DNA of 64,000 nucleotides from Bacillaceae bacterium SAS-127 (GTDB taxonomy: Bacteria > Bacillota > Bacilli > Bacillales > Domibacillaceae): NCBI GenBank assembly GCA_002261155.1, contig NKXN01000020.1:42803-106802 (forward strand), read 5' to 3'. Numbering within the stretch: position 1 is the stretch's first letter; the number at the start of each line of letters is the position of its first letter. This document shows positions 1 to 9,235 of the stretch, piece after piece. Below the pieces are notes generated by a model, which saw nothing but the letters and a program-made list of their open reading frames with translations, was not told where the DNA came from and ran no database searches. Position numbers and translations under genes: made by a program.

Positions 1-821
1 TTGACTTTTTCTATGATTTGCTAGAAAAAGAAGTCGATGCGAAGCACTTTATTATCGAAAATAATGAATCAACGAGAGAGAAAATTGAGCAGGTGCAACA
101 AGCGAATGAACAATTGCAAGATGAAACAGATGCCGTTCGCCAAAGCTATCAGTTAATTGAAGAAGAAGCGGGTCTCCCTCATAAGATCGAGGAGGAGCTT
201 TTTCGAGTGGTCAAAAAATATGACAACCTTGAATCAAGAATCGTCCAGCAAAAAACCGCTTACTCTTTTTTGCATGATGAGTTAAAGGAAATCCATGATC
301 AACTAAAAGAATTACAAAAAGAACAAACAAGCTTTACTCACTTCTTGCAGACGCTTCGCAAAGATGAGATGGAGGCACGTGATCAACTGCTTGAACTTCG
401 GAGAAAGGTGAATGATATTTTTCGGACGATCCAAAAAAGCAATATGCCAGGCGTACCGGAATTTTATCAATCTTTGACAGAAGAAGCGAAGAGTCGAGTC
501 GATGAGGTCGTGAATTGTTTGAATGAAAAGCCTTTAAACATGAAGCAAGTTCAGGATAAGCTACGAGAAGCGCTACAATCAGTAGAGCATTTAGAGAAGA
601 AGACGGAAGAAATGATTGAACAAGCAGAACTTGCTGAAAGAATTATTCAATACGGTAATCGATACAAACGTTCACATCCTGCGATCAGCTCACAGCTTAA
701 CCAAGCGGAGCTCGCCTTTAGAAATTATGATTATCGAGCGGCGCTAGAAGAAGCGGCAACAGCTATCGATAAAGTCGATCCAAAAGGGTTAAAAAAGCTT
801 GAGAAAATGATGAACGGTTAA
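1..821 (+). CDS. ezrA: Septation ring formation regulator EzrA, C-terminal part (cut by window edge)
   Basis: This is the 3' portion of ezrA. The frame is open from base 3 and reads FYDLLEKEV at the left edge, so about 273 of roughly 565 residues are present and the N-terminal membrane anchor lies outside the window. EzrA is a membrane-tethered spectrin-like protein that acts at the division septum and modulates FtsZ ring assembly. What is visible is long amphipathic coiled coil, rich in E, Q, K and L, with the C-terminal patch QYGNRYKR that corresponds to the conserved QNR motif of EzrA needed for mid-cell localisation. It ends at a strong terminator shared with convergent brnQ. The family call is secure. 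Confidence 0.95.
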   Translation, partial: DFFYDLLEKEVDAKHFIIENNESTREKIEQVQQANEQLQDETDAVRQSYQLIEEEAGLPHKIEEELFRVVKKYDNLESRIVQQKTAYSFLHDELKEIHDQLKELQKEQTSFTHFLQTLRKDEMEARDQLLELRRKVNDIFRTIQKSNMPGVPEFYQSLTEEAKSRVDEVVNCLNEKPLNMKQVQDKLREALQSVEHLEKKTEEMIEQAELAERIIQYGNRYKRSHPAISSQLNQAELAFRNYDYRAALEEAATAIDKVDPKGLKKLEKMMNG

Positions 822-826
822 TAAGG

Positions 827-860
827 AAAGGGGCGTATCCGTTAAGGACGCCCCTTTTGT
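827..860. terminator. Bidirectional terminator between ezrA and brnQ
   Basis: An 11-bp stem, AAAGGGGCGT-type at 827-836 pairing with ACGCCCCTTT-type at 848-858, has A-rich and T-rich flanks on either side, so it can end transcripts from both convergent genes. Confidence 0.85.
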
Positions 861-2210
861 CTATGATTCAATATGAGGATGATGCACCTTTTTCCAGCCT
901 AGTAAGGAAGCGAATAGAAAGCCGATAATCGCTCCTAGTACGGCAGGAATTAACCACCCGAGCCCAGCAGAGAGGAAAGGAATGAACTTTAATGCATCAA
1001 CAGCAGCCGATACATCGACGCCAGCTACATGAAGAGCATCGAGCAGGCTAATGAAACCAGTAGGTAACAATGCACCGATATAGACGGCTGAATACCCTTT
1101 AAAAAGTGGGTCAACAAATGATAACAATAGTATTACAATTGCTAATGGATAGATCATGATTAATACCGGTAAGGAAATAGCAATCAATTTCGTTAAACCA
1201 GCGTTGGCGATGGCCATGCTAAATAGCGACATGATCATGACTAACTTCGGATAGGATAACTTAGATGATAAGCGACTGAAATATTGAGCTGTCGCTGACA
1301 CAAGCCCTACCGATGTTGTAATACAAGCGAAGAAAATCGCTAACGCCAAAATAATTGTCCCTGCCTCACCATATAAATGAGTCGCGGCTTTGGATAAAAT
1401 GGTTCCGCCGTTTTCTTGTACACTAATTGCTTCTGTGCTTGTTGCACCAATAAAAGAAAGGGAGATATATACGAGTGCTAATCCGATAGCAGCAATGAAG
1501 CCAGCTTGAATACACACTTTGGCAATCTGTTTTTTTTCCGTTACACCCTTATCCATAATCGCTGAAATGACAACGATCCCAAAGATAAGAGCCGCAATTG
1601 TATCCATCGTTAAATATCCTTCAATAAACCCTTTAAAGAGAGGAGCGGACACATAATCTATATGCGGTGGTTGAATTTCTCCCATCGGAGTAATAAAGCT
1701 TTTGCTGACAAGGATTGCTAACACCAGTAGAAGCAGTGGTGTCAAAATCTTGCCGATTCGATCAACCAGCTTCGTTGGATTTAATGAGAGCCATCCTGTT
1801 AAGGAAAAAAACAATGCCGTAAAAATGAATAAGGCATACGGGCTCTTGTTTAAATTTTCTGACAAAAAAGGCGATACTGAAATTTCATAAGCTACAGTTC
1901 CGGTTCTTGGTATACCGAAAAATGGTCCGATGGCTAAATACATCACGATTGTAAATATGACACCAAATAGTGGAGAAACCCGTCCAGCAATCGCTTGTAC
2001 ACTACCTCCAGCTCGCGCAATGGCAATGACGCCAAGTAAAGGCAGGCCAACTCCCGTAATTAAAAATCCCGCGGTACCTAACCAAACATTTTCTCCTGCT
2101 TGCTGACCGAGGAAAGGGGGAAAAATCATATTTCCTGCTCCGAGAAATAGAGCGAAAAGCATCAATCCAACAGCAAATATTTCTTTCGCCGTTAAGGCTT
2201 TATTAGCCAT
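861..2210 (-). CDS. brnQ: Branched-chain amino acid:cation symporter (LIVCS family)
   Basis: A 449-residue polytopic inner-membrane protein with about 12 hydrophobic segments and the family N-terminal signature GAGNMIFPPFLG (about residues 24-35). Family members import leucine, isoleucine and valine with Na+ or H+. The ATG is preceded by AAGGAGG at good spacing. It is convergent with ezrA, and B. subtilis has its homologue braB in the same place between ezrA and the cysteine desulfurase gene. An AT-rich stretch before the gene resembles a CodY box only loosely (about four mismatches), so I do not call one. Substrate preference among the branched-chain amino acids cannot be read from sequence. 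Confidence 0.93.
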   Translation of the reverse strand: MANKALTAKEIFAVGLMLFALFLGAGNMIFPPFLGQQAGENVWLGTAGFLITGVGLPLLGVIAIARAGGSVQAIAGRVSPLFGVIFTIVMYLAIGPFFGIPRTGTVAYEISVSPFLSENLNKSPYALFIFTALFFSLTGWLSLNPTKLVDRIGKILTPLLLLVLAILVSKSFITPMGEIQPPHIDYVSAPLFKGFIEGYLTMDTIAALIFGIVVISAIMDKGVTEKKQIAKVCIQAGFIAAIGLALVYISLSFIGATSTEAISVQENGGTILSKAATHLYGEAGTIILALAIFFACITTSVGLVSATAQYFSRLSSKLSYPKLVMIMSLFSMAIANAGLTKLIAISLPVLIMIYPLAIVILLLSFVDPLFKGYSAVYIGALLPTGFISLLDALHVAGVDVSAAVDALKFIPFLSAGLGWLIPAVLGAIIGFLFASLLGWKKVHHPHIES

Positions 2211-2376
2211 AAAGAACCTCCTTGAAATCTAAATCTACTCACAAGCAAAAATCATATCATAAAAAATAAACCTTATGTTAATAAAATTAAAAATTTGAAA
2301 ATTCAGATGAAGTTTTCATCAAAAAGCGGCTATGTTATGATAGCTGTTGAACAAACGGAAAAAAGCAGGTGCCTAC

Positions 2377-3513
2377 ATGATATATTTTGATAATAGTGCC
2401 ACGACAAAACCATATAGAGAAGCTTTAGCAGCTTTTTCGAAGGTGAATGAGCAATTTTTTGGGAATCCATCTTCCTTACATCAGCTCGGATTAGAGGCAG
2501 AACAGTTATTGACTGGTGCTCGTCGCCAAGTTGCTTCATTAATAGGAGTCAAGCCAGAAGAGCTTCTGTTCACATCGGGAGGAACTGAATCGAATAATTT
2601 GGCGATTAAAGGAACGGCACTCGCCTATAAAGACAGAGGAAGGCATATCATTACTCAGCAAACGGAGCATCCGTCTGTATTGCAGGCTTGCAGACAGCTA
2701 GAGGAGTATGGCTTTCGAGTCACTTATTTGCCAGTTGATCATGAAGGGCGTGTGTCGGTTCAAGCTCTTCAGCAAGCGTTAACTGATGAAACGATTTTAG
2801 TCTCTATTATGCATGTTAACAATGAAACTGGAACGGTTCAACCGATTGAAGAAATTGGAAGATTTCTCGCTCGCTATCCGAAAGTGCTGTTTCATGTAGA
2901 TGATGTCCAAGGGATTGGAAAGGTGTCGCTCGACTTAAGAAATATTGATCTTTGTTCTTTCTCTGCTCATAAATTTCATGGGATGAAAGGAACGGGGGCG
3001 CTTTATAAAAGAGTGGGGGTTCAGTTATCACCGCTATTATCCGGTGGTGAACAAGAGTATAAAGTCCGAAGCGGAACCGAAAATACAGGTGGTATCGTGG
3101 CGATGGCGAAAGCGTTACGAATGACCGAGGAGAAACGTGTACAAGCAAGTTCAAGTATGAAAAGCATCCAAATATTTTTACGAACAGAACTAGAAAAAAT
3201 GAACGGAGTGACTATTCATACCCCAGCAACAGGCTGCGCGCCACATATACTGAATCTTTCTATTGAAGGTGTTAAAGGCGAAGTACTCGTTCATGCTTTA
3301 GAAGAAAAGGGCTGTTTCGTTTCCACAACAAGTGCTTGCTCTTCAAAACAGAAAAAAACGAGCACCGTATTGAGCGCAATGGGAATCTCGCAAGCGGAGG
3401 CAGATAGTAGCATCCGTCTAAGCCTTGCTTATGATAACTCTTTAGAAGAAGCGAAAACATTTACAAAGCAACTGCAGCATATTTTACCAAAATTAACGAA
3501 AGCCCAGAGGTGA
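2377..3513 (+). CDS. nifZ: Cysteine desulfurase paired with ThiI
   Basis: A PLP-dependent class V aminotransferase-fold enzyme of about 378 residues that takes sulfur from cysteine as a persulfide. The PLP lysine lies in SAHKFHG (Lys199) and the persulfide cysteine in TTSACSSK (Cys321), numbered from the ATG at 2377. That ATG is preferred over an in-frame TTG at 2347 because the protein then starts MIYFDNSATT, as the family does, with an AGGTG ribosome site just upstream. The stop overlaps the thiI start region. In B. subtilis the equivalent NifZ donates sulfur to ThiI, and the same translational coupling is seen here. The usual DAVQ motif reads DDVQ, a small deviation near the cofactor. Confidence 0.92.
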   Translation: MIYFDNSATTKPYREALAAFSKVNEQFFGNPSSLHQLGLEAEQLLTGARRQVASLIGVKPEELLFTSGGTESNNLAIKGTALAYKDRGRHIITQQTEHPSVLQACRQLEEYGFRVTYLPVDHEGRVSVQALQQALTDETILVSIMHVNNETGTVQPIEEIGRFLARYPKVLFHVDDVQGIGKVSLDLRNIDLCSFSAHKFHGMKGTGALYKRVGVQLSPLLSGGEQEYKVRSGTENTGGIVAMAKALRMTEEKRVQASSSMKSIQIFLRTELEKMNGVTIHTPATGCAPHILNLSIEGVKGEVLVHALEEKGCFVSTTSACSSKQKKTSTVLSAMGISQAEADSSIRLSLAYDNSLEEAKTFTKQLQHILPKLTKAQR

Positions 3514-3518
3514 CGATG

Positions 3519-4718
3519 ATGAACTATGATCGTGTACTCGTCCGTTACGGAGAATTATCGACAAAAGGACGAAACCGTAATCAATTTATTAATAAAGTAA
3601 AAAACAATATTCGAACGGCTTTAAGAGAATATGATATTCGAATCGAGACCGGACGAGATCGGATGTATATTCATTTAAATGAGACTCCTTTTGAAAAAGT
3701 GAAGGAACGACTGACCCGAATATTCGGTATTCAATCGTTTAGTCCGGTTGTACGAACAGCGAAAGAGCTTCCAGAAATGAAAGAAGCGGCGCTAGCTCTT
3801 GTTCAAAAAAGTGTGACTGAAAGCTGTACGTTTAAAGTATCTACGAGACGGTCAGATAAAAGCTTTGAACTAGAAACAAATGAGATCAACTATGAAATGG
3901 GTGCTCACGTATTAAGAAATATTCAGGAGTTAACAGTAGATGTCAAACAGCCTGATATTAATTTGCTAGTAGAAGTGCGGAAGGAAGGCGTCTTTTTATC
4001 GTGTGAAAAGTATGAAGGGGCAGGGGGACTGCCGAGCGGTGCGAGCGGTAAAGCGATGCTGTTGTTGTCTGGTGGCATTGATAGCCCAGTTGCCGGTTAT
4101 TTCATGCTGAAACGAGGCGTAGCTATTGAGGCGATTCATTTTCACAGCCCACCGTATACGAGTGAGCGCGCAAAACAAAAGGTACTCGATTTAGCGACGA
4201 AATTAACGGAATTTGGTACGCCGATTAACGTTCATATCGTCCCATTTACAGCGATTCAGCAAAAGATTCAAGAGCAAGTGCCAGAAAATTATACGATGAC
4301 GTCAACCCGTCGTATGATGCTGATGGTCGCTGATAAAATCCGCCAAAAAAAGGGAGGTTTAGCCCTTGTTACGGGAGAAAGCTTAGGACAAGTAGCAAGT
4401 CAAACGCTTGAAAGCATGCTTGCGATTAATGCCGTGACGGCGACACCGATTTTACGTCCGCTGATTGCTATGGATAAATTAGACATCATTAGTGTGGCTC
4501 AAAAAATCGGCACTCATGATATTTCGATTTTACCTTATGAAGATTGCTGTACGATCTTTACACCGCCTGCTCCGAAAACTCGCCCGAAACTCGATAAAGT
4601 GGAGTTTTTTGAAAGCTTTGTCGACTTTGAACAATTGATGGAAGAAGCGGTAGAAAAGACTGTTACGATTCGGTTACCAGAAGAAAAAACAGATGCTCAC
4701 TTAGCGGATTTATTATAA
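3519..4718 (+). CDS. thiI: tRNA 4-thiouridine synthetase / thiamine sulfurtransferase ThiI (short form)
   Basis: About 399 residues: an N-terminal ferredoxin-like and THUMP RNA-binding region (about 1-165) followed by a PP-loop ATP pyrophosphatase domain with the SGGIDS motif at 184-189. ThiI adenylates U8 of tRNA and inserts sulfur; it also takes part in thiamine thiazole synthesis. Like the B. subtilis protein it lacks the C-terminal rhodanese domain of E. coli ThiI, so sulfur should come directly from the upstream desulfurase. Start: AGAGG at 3506-3510 fits ATG 3519 (or 3516) better than the GTG at 3510 that overlaps the upstream stop. A terminator follows. Confidence 0.95.
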   Translation: MNYDRVLVRYGELSTKGRNRNQFINKVKNNIRTALREYDIRIETGRDRMYIHLNETPFEKVKERLTRIFGIQSFSPVVRTAKELPEMKEAALALVQKSVTESCTFKVSTRRSDKSFELETNEINYEMGAHVLRNIQELTVDVKQPDINLLVEVRKEGVFLSCEKYEGAGGLPSGASGKAMLLLSGGIDSPVAGYFMLKRGVAIEAIHFHSPPYTSERAKQKVLDLATKLTEFGTPINVHIVPFTAIQQKIQEQVPENYTMTSTRRMMLMVADKIRQKKGGLALVTGESLGQVASQTLESMLAINAVTATPILRPLIAMDKLDIISVAQKIGTHDISILPYEDCCTIFTPPAPKTRPKLDKVEFFESFVDFEQLMEEAVEKTVTIRLPEEKTDAHLADLL

Positions 4719-4725
4719 GGACTTT

Positions 4726-4755
4726 AAGAGGAACTCCAAAAGGGTTCCTCTTTAT
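4726..4755 (+). terminator. Terminator after thiI
   Basis: Stem AAGAGGAAC (4726-4734) with GTTCCTCTT (4744-4752), followed by a short T run. Confidence 0.8.
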
Positions 4756-4868
4756 TCTGAAAAAATGTTCACATTTACGACATGTAAGGAAAATTTTTTC
4801 AGATAAATATTTTAAAAGTTTTAATAATTTAGTATAATCAGATTAGATCGAACAAGGGGGGAATTAGG

Positions 4869-6449
4869 ATGAAGCGTGAAGATTTATTAGCACCAGAAAT
4901 GTATAACATTGTGATGGAAGTGGAGAAGTTTGCGAAAGATCCGAATCGAGTCGCTTTAAAATGGGAGAATGAAGCGGGAGAACAAAAGGAGATTACATAT
5001 TCGGAGCTAATGAAAGCAACGAACAAGATTGGAAACGCTTTCCTTGAGGCGGGGTTAAAAAAGGGGGACCCGATCCTAATTATGGTGCCGCGGCTTATTG
5101 AAGCATATGAAGTATTTTTGGCGGCATTAAAAGTAGGCTTAGTCATCATCCCGAGTTCGGAGTTATTGAGAACGAAAGATTTAAATTATCGTATTGAACA
5201 TGCAGGAGTGAAAGGAATCGTTTCTTATGCTCCTTTTACAGAAGAGTTTAACCAAGCAGATAAGATTAATGAAATGATTAAATTCTCCTTTGGTGGTCAA
5301 GTCGAAGGATGGATGAATTTAGAAGAGAAAATGGAGACGGCATCAGATGAGCTAGAAATAGCAGATACGTCTAAAGATGATATTGCTTTCTTACCATATA
5401 CATCTGGTACAACAGGCAATCCAAAAGGGGTTGTTCATACGCATGCTTGGGGGTATGCTCATTTGAAAACAGCGGCTCCAAACTGGCTCGCCATTGAAGA
5501 TGGAGATGTCGTATGGGCAACAGCCGGACCAGGTTGGCAAAAATGGACGTGGAGTCCGTTCTTGTCTGTTCTTGGTTCAGGAGCGACAGGATACGTTTAT
5601 AACGGCAAATTTGAGCCGAAGAAATATTTGGAGCTGCTTGATCGTAATCAAATTAACGTGTTATGTTGTACGCCAACTGAATACCGCTTAATGGTGAAAG
5701 TGGACAATCTTGATGAATATAATTTGGAGCATTTACATTCCGCTGTATCGGCTGGAGAACCATTAAATCGCGAAGTTATCGATACATTTAAAAAGTACTT
5801 TAACGTAGAAGTACGTGATGGTTATGGTCAAACAGAAAGCACGCTCGTGATCGGCGTATTAAAAGGAATGGCAGTGAAACCAGGATCTATGGGTAAACCG
5901 ACACCTGGAAATCGTGTGGAAATCATTAATGAAGACGGAGAGCCAGTTGGTGTTGGAGAAGTAGGAGATATCGCTGTCCATATTGATACACCAGCCTTAT
6001 TTAAAAATTATTATAAAGATCCAGAAAGAACGGCCATGCAATTCCGTGGAGACTATTACCTCACGGGAGATAAAGCGAAAAAAGATGAAGATGGATATTT
6101 TTGGTTTGAAGGGCGTGGCGATGACATTATTATTAGCTCCGGCTACACGATTGGACCATTTGAAGTAGAAGATGCGCTAGTAAAGCATCCGGATGTAAAA
6201 GAATGTGCGGTCGTCGCTAGTCCAGATGAAATTCGCGGACATATCGTAAAAGCCTTCGTTGTTCTTCAAGATGGAGTCGATGAGAATGAACCGGGTCTTG
6301 TGGAAAAATTGCAAGATCATGTGAAAGAAATGACTGCACCATATAAATACCCTCGTAAGATCGAATTTCTTGAAGAGTTACCGAAAACGACTTCAGGAAA
6401 GATTCGTCGTATTGAATTACGCCAAGCAGAATTAGAAGTGAAAAACTAA
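4869..6449 (+). CDS. mbcS: Acyl-CoA synthetase, AMP-forming (MbcS/YtcI type)
   Basis: A 526-residue ANL-superfamily ligase. It carries the ATP-binding motif YTSGTTGNPKG (177-187), the YGQTE motif (about 320), GDYYLTGD with the conserved adenylate-contacting Asp, and the C-terminal catalytic lysine in TTSGKIRR (Lys511). The family joins short or branched acyl groups to CoA via an acyl-adenylate. The B. subtilis neighbour at this place is ytcI, whose relatives are described as methylbutyryl-CoA synthetases that feed branched-chain fatty acid synthesis; substrate is inferred from that. A good ribosome site (AAGGGGGGAATT) precedes the ATG. In B. subtilis the spore-protein gene sspA lies between thiI and ytcI; here only 150 bases separate them and no such gene fits. 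Confidence 0.88.
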   Translation: MKREDLLAPEMYNIVMEVEKFAKDPNRVALKWENEAGEQKEITYSELMKATNKIGNAFLEAGLKKGDPILIMVPRLIEAYEVFLAALKVGLVIIPSSELLRTKDLNYRIEHAGVKGIVSYAPFTEEFNQADKINEMIKFSFGGQVEGWMNLEEKMETASDELEIADTSKDDIAFLPYTSGTTGNPKGVVHTHAWGYAHLKTAAPNWLAIEDGDVVWATAGPGWQKWTWSPFLSVLGSGATGYVYNGKFEPKKYLELLDRNQINVLCCTPTEYRLMVKVDNLDEYNLEHLHSAVSAGEPLNREVIDTFKKYFNVEVRDGYGQTESTLVIGVLKGMAVKPGSMGKPTPGNRVEIINEDGEPVGVGEVGDIAVHIDTPALFKNYYKDPERTAMQFRGDYYLTGDKAKKDEDGYFWFEGRGDDIIISSGYTIGPFEVEDALVKHPDVKECAVVASPDEIRGHIVKAFVVLQDGVDENEPGLVEKLQDHVKEMTAPYKYPRKIEFLEELPKTTSGKIRRIELRQAELEVKN

Positions 6450-6460
6450 CGTATATCAGG

Positions 6461-6492
6461 AACCCGTTCATCATAGGCGGGTTTCTTTTTTT
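6461..6492 (+). terminator. Terminator after mbcS
   Basis: Stem AACCCG (6461-6466) with CGGGTT (6478-6483), then a long T tract. Confidence 0.8.
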
Positions 6493-6546
6493 GAAAAGAG
6501 CGATATAATGAAGGTGTTTCGTGACTAGAAGGAATTGGGTGAGTAT

Positions 6547-7470
6547 ATGAAGGAATCAACGAAAGTAGGCATCATGTATACAGGTAGCGCCTATTTATTA
6601 TGGGGATTATTTCCGATCTATTGGAAGTGGCTAGAGCATGTTGCAGCGGATGAAATTTTAGCGAATCGAGTATTTTGGTCGTTTGTTTCGATGGTGTTAT
6701 TTCTATTAGTCACAAGAAAAATTAGGGAATTGAAAGCGACACTGAAAGTGATGAAAACGAAGCCGAAACAAGTAGCCGCTTTAATCGTCGCTTCCTTATT
6801 AGTAAGCTTCAACTGGTTTTTATTTATTTGGGCCGTCAATCACGATCGCATTATTGAAACGAGTCTCGGTTATTATATTAATCCGCTTATGACTGTACTA
6901 TTAGGTGTGTTTATTTTAAAAGAATCGCTATCGAAAGCACAAATTTTCTCCTTTATATTGGCGATGGGAGGAGTGCTTGTGTTGACCATTTCCTATGGAC
7001 AATTTCCGTGGATATCTCTCGGTCTAGCTGTCACTTTTGCGTTATATGGGCTAGCAAAGAAAATGATCCAAGTCGATGCGGCGATCGGTTTAACATTAGA
7101 AACAGCCGTTGTAACTCCAGCAGCGTTAGCTTTCCTAGTTTTTACTTATATGAATGGGAATTTATCTCTTTTTTCTTATTCCGTATCAACGGACTTGTTG
7201 CTTATGATTGGTGGAACCGTGACAGCGCTTCCATTATTATTATTATTCGCTCAAGGAGCGCAAAAAATCCCGCTTTATATGATCGGCTTTTTACAGTATG
7301 TGACTCCAACGATGACCCTTTTGCTCGGGGTTTTTGTTTATGATGAGCCATTTACGTCTGTTCAACTGACTGCTTTCTCATTTATTTGGATGGCGTTGCT
7401 ACTATTCACTTTGTCACAAACAAAGTGGTATCAACAGAAGCAATTCGTGTTAAAAAACGATCATCATTAA
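6547..7470 (+). CDS. rarD: EamA-family transporter RarD
   Basis: About 307 residues with ten predicted membrane segments arranged as two EamA/DMT repeats. The N-terminus has the RarD-type pattern (YLLWGLFPIYWKWL, then a motif reading ILANRVFWS) that separates RarD from other EamA proteins. The substrate of RarD proteins is not established, although the family is often called a chloramphenicol-sensitive protein. An upstream in-frame TTG at 6535 is possible, but GGGTGAG sits at a suitable distance from ATG 6547. It appears monocistronic, between two terminator or promoter regions. Confidence 0.85.
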   Translation: MKESTKVGIMYTGSAYLLWGLFPIYWKWLEHVAADEILANRVFWSFVSMVLFLLVTRKIRELKATLKVMKTKPKQVAALIVASLLVSFNWFLFIWAVNHDRIIETSLGYYINPLMTVLLGVFILKESLSKAQIFSFILAMGGVLVLTISYGQFPWISLGLAVTFALYGLAKKMIQVDAAIGLTLETAVVTPAALAFLVFTYMNGNLSLFSYSVSTDLLLMIGGTVTALPLLLLFAQGAQKIPLYMIGFLQYVTPTMTLLLGVFVYDEPFTSVQLTAFSFIWMALLLFTLSQTKWYQQKQFVLKNDHH

Positions 7471-7590
7471 CCGAAAATTCCTTTATTTCGTTTATTAGTA
7501 GGTGAAGAAGCGGATTTTTGGTAAAATAGGGATAGCTTATAATATGCATACTATGAGCAACAAGTTTTTAACATGAGAGGAGAGGAAATC

Positions 7591-8589
7591 GTGAACACAA
7601 AAAGAAGTTTAGCTCTTGCGGCTGCGGCTGCTTTGTTTATTGTATCTGTAATTATTAACTTTGCGTTTTCAGCTAAAGATCTCACTTCCGGCTGGGAAAC
7701 AGCTTTAGGAGAAGAAGGGTTCACTGAGAACGTCATAGAAGATGGCGATATGTTAGAGAAAATTGCCGTCCTGCCAGTAGAGGGAGTTATTCAAGACACG
7801 GGAGCAGCGCAACCGTTCATGGCTTCACCAGGCTACAATCATCAAGAATTTATGAAAAAAATGGACAAAGCGAAAGAGGATGATGCGGTGAAAGCAATCA
7901 TTCTTCAAGTTAATTCTCCAGGTGGTGGCGTAGTCGAAAGCGCCCAAATTCATAAAAAAATTGTTGAAATTAAGGAAGAAACAAAGAAACCTGTTTACGT
8001 ATCGATGGGATCGATTGCGGCTTCAGGTGGTTATTACATATCGGCACCAGCAGACAAAATCTTTGCGAGTGCGGAAACATTAACGGGTTCCTTAGGTGTC
8101 ATTATGCAAAGCATCAATTATTCCGAGCTCGCTAAAAAATATGGCGTGGATTTTGTCACAATTAAAAGCGGTCCGCATAAAGACATTATGAGTCCAACTA
8201 GAAAAATGACAGACGAAGAGAAGAAAATTATGCAAGAGATGATCGACAATTCTTACGATGGTTTTGTCAAAGTCATTGCTGAAGGGCGAGACATGTCAGA
8301 TGCTGAGGTCAGAAAAATTGCAGATGGCCGTATTTACGATGGCCGACAAGCGAAAGAGAATAATTTAATTGATGATTTTGGCTATTTAGATGATGTGATC
8401 GCACAGCTGAAAAAAGATGCTAAATTAAAAGGTGCTAAAGTTGTTACGTATGAATCTGACTTAGGCTGGCCTTCCTATTTTTCAATGAAAGCACAGCAAA
8501 TGCTTGGTGGCAGCGATGATGTTAGTACTTTAATGAAGCTATTATCACATCCAAATTCTCCGCGATTAATGTACTTATATGCAGAATAA
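7591..8589 (+). CDS. sppA: Signal peptide peptidase SppA
   Basis: A 332-residue membrane-anchored serine protease that degrades leftover signal peptides and, in B. subtilis, contributes to lantibiotic resistance. There is an N-terminal signal anchor (about residues 5-27) and a ClpP-like fold. The Ser/Lys dyad is visible as Ser145 in GSIAASGG and Lys197 in SGPHKD, matching Ser147/Lys199 of the B. subtilis enzyme. The start is GTG 7591, preceded by AGGAGAGG; an ATG at 7573 lies upstream of that ribosome site and is unlikely. yteJ follows after 15 bases, as in B. subtilis. Confidence 0.95.
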   Translation: MNTKRSLALAAAAALFIVSVIINFAFSAKDLTSGWETALGEEGFTENVIEDGDMLEKIAVLPVEGVIQDTGAAQPFMASPGYNHQEFMKKMDKAKEDDAVKAIILQVNSPGGGVVESAQIHKKIVEIKEETKKPVYVSMGSIAASGGYYISAPADKIFASAETLTGSLGVIMQSINYSELAKKYGVDFVTIKSGPHKDIMSPTRKMTDEEKKIMQEMIDNSYDGFVKVIAEGRDMSDAEVRKIADGRIYDGRQAKENNLIDDFGYLDDVIAQLKKDAKLKGAKVVTYESDLGWPSYFSMKAQQMLGGSDDVSTLMKLLSHPNSPRLMYLYAE

Positions 8590-8604
8590 AGGAGGGATGG
8601 CGAA

Positions 8605-9132
8605 ATGAACGATGAGTTCAATAAAGAAACAGAAGAACAGTTGGTTACTGAGCCACCAATAGAAGAAAAGCCTCCTTACGTTACAACGCCTCATTACGCT
8701 GGCTTCTGGATGAGAGTTTGGGCGTATGTAATTGACTTAATTGTCATTGGCAGTATTTCGAGGTTGATCATTTATCCGGTCTTTCGGTTGCTTGAGGTAG
8801 ACATTCATGCAAGTGGCATGTTTGCCCCAATCAATGTGGCGACAGCAGCCGTCTTCTATTTATACTTTATTATTTTCACGAAATATTGGGGACAAACCGT
8901 TGGCAAAATGGTCTTAGGGTTAAAAGTAGTTTCCTTAAATGATCCTCAACTTTCTTGGCAAACTGTATTAGTGAGGGAATTACTAGGGCGTTATGTCACT
9001 TCGACAATCTTCATTCTCTATGTCCTTGTCGCCTTTTTATCGAAAAAGCAAGGTGTACATGACTTATTCGCTGATACGACTGTGATTCACGAAAACACAC
9101 TTACTATCCAACAAACACCTGTCTATTCATAA
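8605..9132 (+). CDS. yteJ: RDD-family membrane protein YteJ
   Basis: A 175-residue protein with a charged, proline-rich N-terminal tail (1-30) and an RDD domain of about three transmembrane segments; the family Arg/Asp pair appears in FWMRVWAYVIDLIVIG. It sits 15 bases behind sppA behind AAAGGAGGG, so it is co-transcribed. In B. subtilis SppA and YteJ have been described as a functional pair in which YteJ restrains the protease; the same relation is inferred here. A terminator closes the operon. Confidence 0.9.
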   Translation: MNDEFNKETEEQLVTEPPIEEKPPYVTTPHYAGFWMRVWAYVIDLIVIGSISRLIIYPVFRLLEVDIHASGMFAPINVATAAVFYLYFIIFTKYWGQTVGKMVLGLKVVSLNDPQLSWQTVLVRELLGRYVTSTIFILYVLVAFLSKKQGVHDLFADTTVIHENTLTIQQTPVYS

Positions 9133-9141
9133 GTGTAACGT

Positions 9142-9171
9142 AGCCACCAGGCATTGCTTGGTGGCTTTTTT
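9142..9171 (+). terminator. Terminator after sppA-yteJ
   Basis: Stem AGCCACCA (9142-9149) with TGGTGGCT (9159-9166), then six T. Confidence 0.88.
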
Positions 9172-9235
9172 CAGCTTTCACATGAATAGGCTCCGTTCCT
9201 TTCGGGTACAATGCTAACGGAAAGGGCGGGAAATA

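Noticed and set aside
2280..2330. CodY box before brnQ
   Set aside because: The best alignment with AATTTTCWGAAAATT has about four mismatches in very AT-rich DNA.
2816..3154. Reverse-strand open frames inside the cysteine desulfurase, and many similar ones elsewhere
   Set aside because: They lie wholly within strong conserved genes, lack ribosome sites and show no family features.
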